This document shows, one piece after another, positions 47,867-56,381 of a DNA stretch of 64,000 bases. Under the pieces are notes generated by a model. It made no database searches, was not told the DNA's origin, and saw nothing but the letters and a program-made list of their open reading frames with translations. Both the position numbers and the translations under genes were made by a program. Numbering within the stretch: position 1 is the stretch's first letter; every line of letters begins with the position of its first letter. Origin of the DNA: Rhizobium sp. Leaf371. Its GTDB lineage: Bacteria > Pseudomonadota > Alphaproteobacteria > Rhizobiales > Rhizobiaceae. The DNA lies in the NCBI RefSeq assembly GCF_001424045.1, contig NZ_LMQB01000012.1:2973-66972 (forward strand). Reading direction: 5' to 3'.

Positions 47867-50104
47867 ATGACATCCAATGACAAGCCCCAGCGGCCGCGCG
47901 GCAAGCCCGCAAGCGGCGGCAAGACGACCGACCGGGCGCCGCGCGGAGCGGCAGCCGACGGCAAGCCGAAATTCGGCAAGAAGCCGTTCGATACCAAGGC
48001 TGGCGACAAGAAGCCCTTCGAGAAGAGGGACGGCGGCAAACCCGCGTTCGGCAAGCCCGCGTTCGGCAAGCCCGCGTTCGGCAAACCTGCCTTCGGCAAG
48101 CCAGCCTTCGGAAAGACCAGCGGCCCGCCGCGCGGCAAGCCCGCCTTCGCCAAGCGCGACGACGGCACGCCCGGCGAAACGCGCGCGACCGAGCGCCCCG
48201 CCTTCGACAAGCCCCGCAGCGATCAGGCACGCTCCGACAAGCGCTCGGACAAGCCCTGGGGCGAACAACCCCGGTTCGACAAACCGCGTTCAGACAGGCC
48301 GCGTTCGGACAAACCACGTTCGGACAGGCCGCGTTCGGAGAAGCCACGCTTCGAGACGTCCGGTGCCGAAACGGCCCGTTCCGACAAGCCCAGATTCGAC
48401 AAGCCCGGGTTCGACAAGCCCAAATTCGACAAACCGAAATTCGACAAGCCGCGCGGTGATCGCCAGGAGGGTCGCTCCACCGAGGATCGTCCGGCCCGCG
48501 CACGCGCCGTCGCGGCCACCGCGGTCTCCGACGAGGCCCCCCAGCGCATCTCCAAGATCCTCGCGCGCGCCGGCATCGCCTCGCGTCGCGATATCGAGCG
48601 GATGATCATGGAGGGCCGGGTCAGCGTCAACGGCACCAAGCTTGAGACGCCGGTCGTCAACGTCACGCTGTCCGACAAGATCGAGGTCGACGGCCAGCCG
48701 ATCCGCGGCATCGAGCGCACGCGCCTCTGGCTCTACCACAAGCCGACGGGCCTGGTGACCACGAACAACGATCCGGAAGGCCGGCCGACCGTGTTCGACC
48801 GCCTGCCGGAGGATCTGCCGCGCGTGCTTTCCATCGGCCGCCTCGACATCAACACCGAGGGCCTGCTGCTCCTCACCAATGACGGCGGTCTCGCCCGCGT
48901 GCTGGAGCTGCCGGCCACCGGCTGGCTGCGGCGCTACCGCGTTCGCGCGCATGGCAAGATCGAACAGGCCGATCTCGACAAGCTGAAGGACGGCATCGCG
49001 GTCGACGGCGTGCTCTATGGCGCGATCGATGCGACGCTCGACAAGGTTCAGGGCGCCAATGTCTGGATCACCATGGGCCTGCGCGAAGGCAAGAACCGCG
49101 AGATCAAGAACGTGCTCGGCGCGCTCGGCCTCGACGTGAACCGCCTGATCCGCATCTCCTACGGCCCGTTCCAGCTCGGCGAACTGCCGGAGGGTGCGGC
49201 CCAGGAAATTCGCGGCCGCACGCTGCGCGACCAGCTCGGCCCGCGCCTCATCGAGGATGCGAAAGCCAATTTCGACGCGCCGCTCTTCAACAATCCGGAT
49301 GCCGACGACGAGGGGCCGCTGGTCTCCACCGATCGCGGCGCGGAACGCAGCCACGATCGCGCGGGTGAACGTGGGCAGGCTGCCTACGAAAAGCCGGCCT
49401 TCCGCGAGAAGGCCGCAGACCGCAACGAGCGCCTGCGCGGTCGTCTCGATACGCGCCCGGCCGACAACGCCAAGCGGGGCGGCCGCGAGAGCGCGCCGGC
49501 CGCGCGGAGCGACGATCGTCCGAAGCGCGAGCAGGTCGGACGGCCCCGCAAGGCCAATGTCTGGATGGCGCCCGGCGCCCGTCCCATCGCCGAGAAGAGG
49601 ACCGGACCCGAGGCGGCGGCTGCCGAAAAGCCGGTGCGTCGCGAGCGTCCGGAAGGCGCGCCCAAGGTCAAGCGCTACGGCCGGACCAAGGACGGGCAGG
49701 CGATCGCCGGCAAGCAGCGCTTCGATCCCGATCGCAAGAGCGCGGGCGCAGGCTTTTCAAGGCCCGATACCGGACCGCGCGTCATCGTCGAGCGCGACAA
49801 GGACGATCGCGACTGGATCAAGGCGAGCGAACCCCCGGTCCGCGAGGAACGCGGCGGCTTCAAGGCGCGCGACGGTGGCGATCGTAGCGATCGCGGCGAT
49901 CGTGCACCCCGTGACGGCAAGAGCTTCGGCGCCAAAAGCTTCGGCGAAAAGAAGAGTTTTGGCGGCGATCGTCCGGCGGGCAAATCCTTCGCCAAGCCCG
50001 CCGGTGCGAAGTTCGGTGGCAAGCCCGCTTTCGGCGGCAAGCCTTCGGGCGGTCGTCCGGCTGGCGGCAAACCGGGCGGTTCCAAGCCGCGCGGCGGGAA
50101 GTAA
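47867..50104 (+). CDS. rluB: RsuA/RluB-type pseudouridine synthase with repetitive basic tails
   Basis: rRNA pseudouridine synthase of 745 aa, about three times the size of minimal homologues. The enzyme core has an S4 RNA-binding domain from about residue 226 (QRISKILARAGIASRRDIERM) and the RluB catalytic domain with D327 in GRLDINTEGLLLLTNDG. Residues 1-225 are built of short repeats: KPAFG x5, then degenerate (F/S)DKP and (S/E)(D/E)(K/R)PR units. The region after about 460 is Arg/Lys/Gly-rich. These tails probably bind RNA non-specifically. The exact target (RluB, RluE or RsuA type) is uncertain. rsmD follows after 6 nt. Confidence 0.88.
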   Translation: MTSNDKPQRPRGKPASGGKTTDRAPRGAAADGKPKFGKKPFDTKAGDKKPFEKRDGGKPAFGKPAFGKPAFGKPAFGKPAFGKTSGPPRGKPAFAKRDDGTPGETRATERPAFDKPRSDQARSDKRSDKPWGEQPRFDKPRSDRPRSDKPRSDRPRSEKPRFETSGAETARSDKPRFDKPGFDKPKFDKPKFDKPRGDRQEGRSTEDRPARARAVAATAVSDEAPQRISKILARAGIASRRDIERMIMEGRVSVNGTKLETPVVNVTLSDKIEVDGQPIRGIERTRLWLYHKPTGLVTTNNDPEGRPTVFDRLPEDLPRVLSIGRLDINTEGLLLLTNDGGLARVLELPATGWLRRYRVRAHGKIEQADLDKLKDGIAVDGVLYGAIDATLDKVQGANVWITMGLREGKNREIKNVLGALGLDVNRLIRISYGPFQLGELPEGAAQEIRGRTLRDQLGPRLIEDAKANFDAPLFNNPDADDEGPLVSTDRGAERSHDRAGERGQAAYEKPAFREKAADRNERLRGRLDTRPADNAKRGGRESAPAARSDDRPKREQVGRPRKANVWMAPGARPIAEKRTGPEAAAAEKPVRRERPEGAPKVKRYGRTKDGQAIAGKQRFDPDRKSAGAGFSRPDTGPRVIVERDKDDRDWIKASEPPVREERGGFKARDGGDRSDRGDRAPRDGKSFGAKSFGEKKSFGGDRPAGKSFAKPAGAKFGGKPAFGGKPSGGRPAGGKPGGSKPRGGK
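48035..48109 (+). repeat. 15-bp tandem repeat encoding (G)KPAF in the pseudouridine synthase
   Basis: Five 15-bp units start at 48035, 48050, 48065, 48080 and 48095. They are nearly identical and encode GKPAF five times. Further diverged 15-bp units follow at about 48270-48345 and 48390-48450 (FDKP, SDKPR). The period keeps the frame, so the array can expand or contract without truncation. Confidence 0.88.
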
Positions 50105-50110
50105 CGCCCG

Positions 50111-50674
50111 GTGCGCATCGTCGGTGGAGAGTTTCGCGGCCGGGCTCTGGCGAGCCCGGCAACGGCCGATATCAGGCCGACCTCCGACAGGACGCGCGAA
50201 AGCCTGTTTAACATCCTCGCCCATGCCTATCCGGACAAGCTGGCGGAGACCCGCATCCTCGATCTCTTCGCCGGAACCGGTGCCGTCGGGCTCGAGGCGC
50301 TGTCGCGCGGTTGCCGGCAGGCGCTGTTCGTCGAAAACAGCGCGGAGGGCAGGGGCCTGCTGCGCACCAATATCGAGACGCTGGGGCTGACAGGTCGCGC
50401 CAAGATTTTCCGGCGCGACGCCACCGATCTCGGCCCCGTCGGCACCGTCGAGCCCTTTCATCTCGTCTTTGCCGATCCGCCCTATGGCAAGGGCCTCGGC
50501 GAGCGGGCCATGGCTGCGGCGTCGAACGGTGGCTGGATCCTGCCCGATGCGCTCGTCATCCTCGAAGAACGCGCCGATGTGACGCCGATGCCCGGTCCCG
50601 ATTTCGAGCCGCTCGATATCCGCCAGTTCGGCGATACCCGCATGCATGTCTACCGCTTCCGCAAACGCGGCTGA
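50111..50674 (+). CDS. rsmD: 16S rRNA (guanine(966)-N2)-methyltransferase RsmD
   Basis: A 187-aa SAM-dependent methyltransferase for G966 of 16S rRNA. The N-terminus MRIVGGEFRGR, RPTSDRTRESLFNIL, the SAM loop LDLFAGTGAVGLEALSRG and the catalytic ADPPYG motif are diagnostic. The start is a GTG at 50111. It lies 6 nt after the pseudouridine synthase gene and before the patatin gene, forming a likely three-gene unit. Confidence 0.95.
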   Translation: MRIVGGEFRGRALASPATADIRPTSDRTRESLFNILAHAYPDKLAETRILDLFAGTGAVGLEALSRGCRQALFVENSAEGRGLLRTNIETLGLTGRAKIFRRDATDLGPVGTVEPFHLVFADPPYGKGLGERAMAAASNGGWILPDALVILEERADVTPMPGPDFEPLDIRQFGDTRMHVYRFRKRG

Positions 50675-50681
50675 CCCGGCG

Positions 50682-51536
50682 ATGTCGGAGATACTCTCCA
50701 CGCGCACCGGATCGAGCGGCCCTTCGGTCGCTTTGGCGCTCGGCGGCGGCGGGGCGCGCGGTCTTGCCCATATCCATGTCATCGAGGCGCTCGACGAACT
50801 CGGGATCCGCCCGCGGGTGATCGCCGGCACTTCCATCGGCGCCATCATGGGCGCCGGCATGGCGGCGGGCATGCGCGGCAGCGATATCCGCGATTTCGCC
50901 CTGTCCACGGTCGGGCAGCGCAAGGAGATCGCCAACCGCCTCTGGCGGCTGCGGCCCTCGACCCTGCAGGCGATCGGCGGCAGCCTGCGCTTCGGCCCGT
51001 TCAATCTCGAACGCGTGCTGTCCGCCTTCCTGCCGGAGGCCATTCCCGAGGCGTTCGAGGCGCTGTCCATTCCCCTCAAGGTGATCGCCACCGACTACTA
51101 CGCACAGGGCGAGACGGTGCTGGAAACCGGGGACCTGCGCGCGGCCATCGCCGCCTCCGCCGCGCTTCCCGGCATGTTCCAGCCGGTTCGGCTCGGCGGG
51201 CGGGTCATGATCGATGGCGGCTTCGTCAATCCGGTCCCCTTCGATCATCTCCACGGCCTGGCCGATCTCGTTCTCGCCGTCGATGTCGTCGGCGGCCCGG
51301 AGGGCGACGGCACTGCGCTGCCGACGCGGATGGATGCGATGTTCGGCGCAAGCCAGCTGATGATGCAGACCATCACCGCCATGAAGATGAAGGCGCGTGC
51401 GCCGGATCTTCTCGTGCGCCCCGCTGTCGGCCGCACCCGCGTCATGGATTTCCTGCGCGCACACGAGGTGCTCGCCATGAGCGCCGGCGTCAAGGACGAG
51501 GTCAAGGCACAGCTTGACCGTCTTCTCTCGGTGTAA
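50682..51536 (+). CDS. patatin-like phospholipase
   Basis: A 284-aa patatin-domain serine hydrolase of the RssA type. The oxyanion loop is GGGGARGLAH, the nucleophile Ser51 lies in GTSIG, and the catalytic Asp178 lies in DGG. It should release fatty acids from lipids at the membrane or in the cytoplasm; no signal peptide is visible. I chose ATG 50682, 7 nt past the rsmD stop. An ATG at 50646 would overlap rsmD by 29 nt. Confidence 0.9.
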   Translation: MSEILSTRTGSSGPSVALALGGGGARGLAHIHVIEALDELGIRPRVIAGTSIGAIMGAGMAAGMRGSDIRDFALSTVGQRKEIANRLWRLRPSTLQAIGGSLRFGPFNLERVLSAFLPEAIPEAFEALSIPLKVIATDYYAQGETVLETGDLRAAIAASAALPGMFQPVRLGGRVMIDGGFVNPVPFDHLHGLADLVLAVDVVGGPEGDGTALPTRMDAMFGASQLMMQTITAMKMKARAPDLLVRPAVGRTRVMDFLRAHEVLAMSAGVKDEVKAQLDRLLSV

Positions 51537-51551
51537 GTCTCTCGATCGTTT

Positions 51552-53384
51552 CTACTTCGCCACCTGCGCCCGGTCCGCCGCGGCGATTTCCTCGTCCGGT
51601 CCGAGCGACGCCGCCGGTTCGCGCTTCGGCTTCATCAGCGGCTCGGGCTTGACCGGGCGGAAATGCAGCATGTCGCGACCGGCGGTCAGCCCGTCCACGG
51701 CCTGCACCTCCAGCCGCGCCTCGTCGCGTCGGCGGATGTCCGTGGTGATCGCGATCGCCTGCGCATCCGGCACGCCAAGACCCTCCAGCGTGCGCTGGCC
51801 GAACAGCAGGCCGGACTCGAGCGTTTCGCGCACTTCGTAATCGACGCCGCGCGCCCGCAGCTGCAGGGTATGCTGCCGGTCGTAGGAGCGTGCGAAAATG
51901 CGGGCATTGGGAAATTCCGACTGGACGAGATCGACGATCCGGTCGGTGATCTCTTTGCGATGCGTGCAGATCGCGACGATCTTCGCCCGTTCGATGCCCG
52001 CGGCCCGCAACACGTCGAGCCGCATGCCGTCGCCGAAATAGATGCGGAAGCCGAAGGTCGAGGCCTGTTCCACGCGGGCGGCGGAATGATCGATGATGGT
52101 GACGTCGCGGCCGCCGGCCAGCAGGATCTGCGCGGCGATCTGCCCGAAGCGCGAGAAGCCGATCATCAGCACGTCGGCACCGGCGCCCTCGAAATCCTCC
52201 TCCATTTCGTCCTCGGCCTCTTCCTCCTCGTCCCGCACGAGGTAGCGCGACAGGGCGGAGGCCACCGGCGTGAGCGCCATGGAGAGCGTGACGATGACCA
52301 CGAGCAGCGATCCGGTCGCGTCCGCAAACACGCCGGCCGCCGCCGCCGCGCTGAAGAGCACGAAGCCGAACTCGCCGCCCTGCGGCAACAGAAGCGCGAT
52401 GCGCACCGCTTCGTTGTGGCCCGAGCCGAACAGCCGGCAGACGGCATAGAGGCTGACTGCCTTGATGACGACCAGCAGGGGAACGGCGATCAGCACCGTG
52501 AGCCAGTTGGAAAAGATCACGTCGATCTGCAGCGACAGGCCGACCGCCATGAAGAACAGCGCCAGCAGCAGGCCGCGAAACGGCTCGATGTCGGCTTCCA
52601 GCTCATGCCGGTAGGTCGATTCCGCGAGCAGCACGCCGGCGAGAAAGGCACCCATCGCCATGGACAGCTGCGCCATCTGCATCAGCGTCGCCGCACCGAG
52701 CACGATCAGCAGCGCCGCGGCGATCATGATCTCGCGCGCGCCGGTACGCGCAAGGATGCGGAAGAACGGGTTGATCAGATACCGCCCTGCCAGCACCATC
52801 ACGAGGATCGCGCCCAGCGCCACCGAGAAATCCTCGATCGGCGGCGTGGTGTCCTCCGGCGCCTGCAGCGCGAGCAGCGGGATCAGCGCCAGCAGCGGCA
52901 CAATCGCGAGATCCTGAAGCAGGAGTATCGAAAAGGCGCGCTGGCCGGTGCGCGTATTGGTGTCGCCCTTCTCGTCGAGGATCTGCAGCGCGAAGGCGGT
53001 CGAGGACAGGGCCAGCCCGAAGCCGGCGATGAGGCTGCCGGAGGCGTCGAGCAGGCCGAGTTCGTAGATGATGAGGAACAGCAGCCCGCCCGTCACCAGC
53101 ACCTGCGCGGAGCCCAGCCCGAAGATGTCCCGGCGCATGGCCCACAGCCGCGACATCTTCAGCTCCAGCCCGATCACGAACAGGAGGAAGACGACGCCAA
53201 GTTCGGCAAAGCCGAGGATTTCTTCTCCGTCGGTGATCTGGTGAAACACCGGGCCGATGATGACGCCGGCGGCGAGATAGCCGAGCACGGTCCCGAGCCC
53301 GAGCTTCTTGAAGATAGGGGCTGCCACCACGGCGCCGCCGAGCAGCAGGAGCGCCTGGGAGGTCAGGACAGGCGTTGTCGACAT
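51552..53384 (-). CDS. monovalent cation:proton antiporter, CPA2/KefB-type
   Basis: A 610-aa transporter with about twelve membrane segments (residues 5-390) of the Na+/H+ exchanger fold, followed by an acidic linker (EEEEAEDEMEEDFE) and a C-terminal TrkA-N (RCK) nucleotide-binding domain (VLMIGFSRFGQIAAQILL). KefB/KefC proteins release K+ when glutathione adducts form; whether this one is glutathione-gated is unknown, although gshA and GST are present in this window. ATG 53384 is preceded by GAGGAT. It is convergent with the patatin gene. Confidence 0.92.
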   Translation of the reverse strand: MSTTPVLTSQALLLLGGAVVAAPIFKKLGLGTVLGYLAAGVIIGPVFHQITDGEEILGFAELGVVFLLFVIGLELKMSRLWAMRRDIFGLGSAQVLVTGGLLFLIIYELGLLDASGSLIAGFGLALSSTAFALQILDEKGDTNTRTGQRAFSILLLQDLAIVPLLALIPLLALQAPEDTTPPIEDFSVALGAILVMVLAGRYLINPFFRILARTGAREIMIAAALLIVLGAATLMQMAQLSMAMGAFLAGVLLAESTYRHELEADIEPFRGLLLALFFMAVGLSLQIDVIFSNWLTVLIAVPLLVVIKAVSLYAVCRLFGSGHNEAVRIALLLPQGGEFGFVLFSAAAAAGVFADATGSLLVVIVTLSMALTPVASALSRYLVRDEEEEAEDEMEEDFEGAGADVLMIGFSRFGQIAAQILLAGGRDVTIIDHSAARVEQASTFGFRIYFGDGMRLDVLRAAGIERAKIVAICTHRKEITDRIVDLVQSEFPNARIFARSYDRQHTLQLRARGVDYEVRETLESGLLFGQRTLEGLGVPDAQAIAITTDIRRRDEARLEVQAVDGLTAGRDMLHFRPVKPEPLMKPKREPAASLGPDEEIAAADRAQVAK

Positions 53385-53584
53385 CGGCACGGTATCCTCA
53401 ACCTTGGCCGTATTCCGCGCGGGCGCAGCGGATCCGGGCCACCTTCGATCGAAGGCGTTCTGCAGAAAGGCTTTCTTCCCGGCCGGCGAGACGGAAATAA
53501 GGCGTGCTTGCCGTGAGAATCGTGCCACGCCCTTGATGCCCGGGCCAGTGCACAATAAATGGGACGGGAAGGAAAGGCCAATTC

Positions 53585-54931
53585 ATGCCCCAGACGATTG
53601 ATTCCGCCGCACTCGAAACGCGAGCCGCCGAGCTCGTGGACCTTGCGAGAAAGGCGGGAGCCGATCAGGCCGACGCCGTCGTGCTGCGCGGGCGCTCGCG
53701 CTCCGTGTCGGTGCGCCTCGGCAAGGTGGAAGCGACCGACAGTTCCGAGAGCGACGATTTCTCGCTGCGCGTCTTCGTCGGCCGCCGCGTCGCCAGCGTT
53801 TCCGCCAATCCCGGCTTCGACCTGAAGGTTCTGGCCGAGCGCGCGGTCGCCATGGCCAAGGCCTCCCCGGAAGATCCCTTTGCCACGCTCGCCGACGATG
53901 CCCGCATCGCCCGCGATTATCCCGATCTCGACCTGTTCGACCCGAGCGAAATCTCCACGGAAGAGCTGACCGAACGGGCGCTCGAGGCGGAAGCCGCAGC
54001 CCTTGCCGTGCCCGGCGTCACCAAGACCAGCGGGGCCGGCGGCTCCACCGGCATGGGCGGCCTCGTGCTCGTCACCTCCAACGGCTTTTCCGGCGCCTAT
54101 ATGGGCACCCGCTTCAGCCTGTCGGTCAGCGCCATTGCCGGCGAGGGCACGAAAATGGAGCGCGACTACGACTTCGACAGCGCCCTGTTCCTCGCAGACC
54201 TGCGGGGCGCCGCCGATATCGGCCGTCATGCCGGGGAACGGGCTGCGGCCCGCGTCAATCCGCGCCAGGTCGAGACGCAGAAGAACGTCACCGTCGTCTT
54301 CGATCCGCGCGTGTCCCGCGGCTTTGCCGGCCATATCGCCGGTGCCATCAACGGCGCCTCGGTCGCGCGCAAGACCACCTTCCTGCGGGACAAGATGGGC
54401 GAGCGCATCCTGAAGCCCGGCATCAACCTCACCGACGATCCGCTGATCGTGCGCGGCTCCGGCTCGCGGCCCTTCGACGGCGAAGGCGTGACCGGGCAGA
54501 AGATGACGATGATCGAGGACGGGGTCCTCAGAAACTGGTTCCTCTCCACCGCCACGGCCCGCGAACTCGGGCTGGAGACGAACGGCCGCGGCGCGCGCAG
54601 CGGCACGGCGGTCAACCCGTCGTCCACAAATTTCGCGCTGGAGCCGGGCGACATCTCGCGCGAGGAGCTCATCCGCAGCGTCGGCACCGGTTTCTACGTC
54701 ACCGAACTCATCGGCCACGGCGTCAACATGCTGACGGGCGAATATTCCCGCGGCGCCTCGGGCTACTGGATCGAGAACGGCGAGATCGCCTTTCCCGTCT
54801 CCGAGGTCACCATCGCCTCGAACCTCAAGCAGATGTTCATGGCCCTGACGCTGGCAGACGACATCGACCGCACCTACTCGGTCGCCGCTCCGACGATCGC
54901 CGTGGAAGGCATGACGCTCGCCGGAAAATAG
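53585..54931 (+). CDS. pmbA: TldD/PmbA-family protease subunit
   Basis: A 448-aa member of the TldD/TldE (PmbA) family, which act together to degrade unfolded peptides and mature peptide antibiotics such as microcin B17 in E. coli. It aligns with the non-catalytic TldE/PmbA type, lacking an obvious HExxxH zinc motif; the C-terminal half (RKTTFLRDKMGERI, STATARELGLETNGRG, TGFYVTELIGHGVNM, TGEYSRGASGYWIENG) is very typical. No TldD partner is encoded in the window. It diverges from the antiporter gene. Confidence 0.92.
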   Translation: MPQTIDSAALETRAAELVDLARKAGADQADAVVLRGRSRSVSVRLGKVEATDSSESDDFSLRVFVGRRVASVSANPGFDLKVLAERAVAMAKASPEDPFATLADDARIARDYPDLDLFDPSEISTEELTERALEAEAAALAVPGVTKTSGAGGSTGMGGLVLVTSNGFSGAYMGTRFSLSVSAIAGEGTKMERDYDFDSALFLADLRGAADIGRHAGERAAARVNPRQVETQKNVTVVFDPRVSRGFAGHIAGAINGASVARKTTFLRDKMGERILKPGINLTDDPLIVRGSGSRPFDGEGVTGQKMTMIEDGVLRNWFLSTATARELGLETNGRGARSGTAVNPSSTNFALEPGDISREELIRSVGTGFYVTELIGHGVNMLTGEYSRGASGYWIENGEIAFPVSEVTIASNLKQMFMALTLADDIDRTYSVAAPTIAVEGMTLAGK

Positions 54932-55030
54932 GGTCGTCCCGGCGACAGCCGACGGCGAAAACCGAAAGCGCGGGATGACCGTGCGGCCACCATGTTTTGG
55001 CCGCACTTCGCCTGTTTGACGCGGGCTGTC

Positions 55031-55058
55031 TGATGCGGCCCGTTTGATGCGGCCCGTT
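55031..55058 (+). repeat. 14-bp tandem repeat
   Basis: Two identical 14-bp copies of TGATGCGGCCCGTT (55031-55044, 55045-55058) are followed by a decayed third start (TGATGCAGC). They lie between the pmbA-type and inositol-phosphatase-family genes, 49 bp before the latter's start, and could affect promoter or leader spacing. Confidence 0.7.
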
Positions 55059-55106
55059 TGATGCAGCATGGCTGACGCGCAGCAAAACCACACCGAAAGG
55101 AAGCCC

Positions 55107-55922
55107 ATGAACGCCGACCATCACCCGCCGGATCAGTGGACCAGGGATCTGGACCTGATCACAACGGCAGCGATGGCCGCCGGCGAGAAGGCCCTGACCT
55201 ATTTCCGCAAGAATCCCGACGTCCGCTACAAGAACGAGGACCGCTCGCCGGTGAGCGAGGCGGATTACGCGGCAAACGACATCCTGAAGGAGCGCCTGCT
55301 CTCGGCCCGGCCCAATTACGGCTGGCTGTCGGAGGAGACGGACGACGACGAGGCGCGGCTCGGCTGCGACACGGTGTTCGTGGTCGATCCGATCGACGGG
55401 ACGCGCGGGTTCATCGCGGGCAAGGACGTCTGGTGCGTCAGCGTCGCCGTCGTCCACAAGGGCCGGCCGGTCGCCGGCGTCCTCTACGCGCCGGCCCTCA
55501 TCGAGCTCTATCAGGCAAGGGACGGCGTGGAGGCCCGCCGCAACGGCGTCGCGATCCGGGTTTCCAGGCCGGTTGCCGGCCAGCCGCTGCGCTTCGCCAT
55601 CGCCGAGGACCTGCTGCCCAAGCTCAAGGCCGGCTATGGCAAGGATGTCGCGCGGGTGTCCCACGTTCCTTCGCTGGCCTATCGCATCGCGATGATCGCC
55701 GATGGCCGGATCGACGGGACGGTGGTCAAGAAGAACGCCCACGACTGGGATCTTGCCGCAGCCGACCTGATCCTGCAACAGGCCGGCGGCGTGCTTGCGG
55801 GCCTCGATGGCCAGCCTCTGACCTACAACCGCCCGAGCGTGCGCCACGAGGTTCTCTGCGCCGCCGCGCTGCCCGCTCTGCCGGCCCTTCTGGAGGCCTC
55901 GGCCGGTCTGCACGGGCATTGA
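55107..55922 (+). CDS. inositol monophosphatase-family phosphatase (CysQ-like)
   Basis: A 271-aa Mg-dependent, lithium-sensitive phosphatase. Metal ligands are seen in LSEETDDD, DPIDGTRGF and HDWDLAAADLIL. DGTRGF and the spacing resemble 3'(2'),5'-bisphosphate nucleotidases (CysQ) as much as inositol monophosphatases, so the substrate could be PAP or an inositol phosphate. ATG 55107 is chosen because AAAGGAAG precedes it. The DUF4170 gene follows after 77 nt on the same strand. Confidence 0.85.
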   Translation: MNADHHPPDQWTRDLDLITTAAMAAGEKALTYFRKNPDVRYKNEDRSPVSEADYAANDILKERLLSARPNYGWLSEETDDDEARLGCDTVFVVDPIDGTRGFIAGKDVWCVSVAVVHKGRPVAGVLYAPALIELYQARDGVEARRNGVAIRVSRPVAGQPLRFAIAEDLLPKLKAGYGKDVARVSHVPSLAYRIAMIADGRIDGTVVKKNAHDWDLAAADLILQQAGGVLAGLDGQPLTYNRPSVRHEVLCAAALPALPALLEASAGLHGH

Positions 55923-55999
55923 CCTTTCCGGCGGGATGCCGCACATCACCAGTCGATGAGCGCGCGACAAGACGAAGACTTAGACACAAAGAGGCAAAC

Positions 56000-56227
56000 A
56001 TGACGGACAAGAAGCAGCTGTTGCACCTGGTTTTCGGTGGCGAGCTAAAGACGCTGAAGGACGTGGAGTTCCGCGATCTCGACAAGCTCGACGTGGTCGG
56101 CATTTTCCCGAACTACGAGAGCGCACTGCTTGCATGGCGCGGCAAGGCACAGGCGACGGTCGACAACGCGCATATGCGCTACTTCATCGTCCACATGCAC
56201 CGCCTGCTCGACCCAGGCCAGCTCTGA
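56000..56227 (+). CDS. DUF4170 small protein
   Basis: A 75-aa protein of the DUF4170 family (LLHLVFGGELKTLKDVEFRDLD...VGIFPNYESALLAWRGKAQATVD), widespread in Rhizobiales, usually beside lipopolysaccharide genes. Function unknown. GAGG precedes the ATG. The waaA gene starts 154 bp downstream. Confidence 0.9.
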   Translation: MTDKKQLLHLVFGGELKTLKDVEFRDLDKLDVVGIFPNYESALLAWRGKAQATVDNAHMRYFIVHMHRLLDPGQL

Positions 56228-56381
56228 TGGTTTCGGGCGGACGCGGCATGCGCGTGTCCGGGCCGTCGCGTCCCGCCCGTCGGGGTCCGGCCGGCAGAAA
56301 CCGCGCCGCCAGAAACCGCGTCGCCAGTCCGGCCGGGCATGACGATCGTAGGATGGCCTGGTTCCCTGTGGATTGCGCCCC

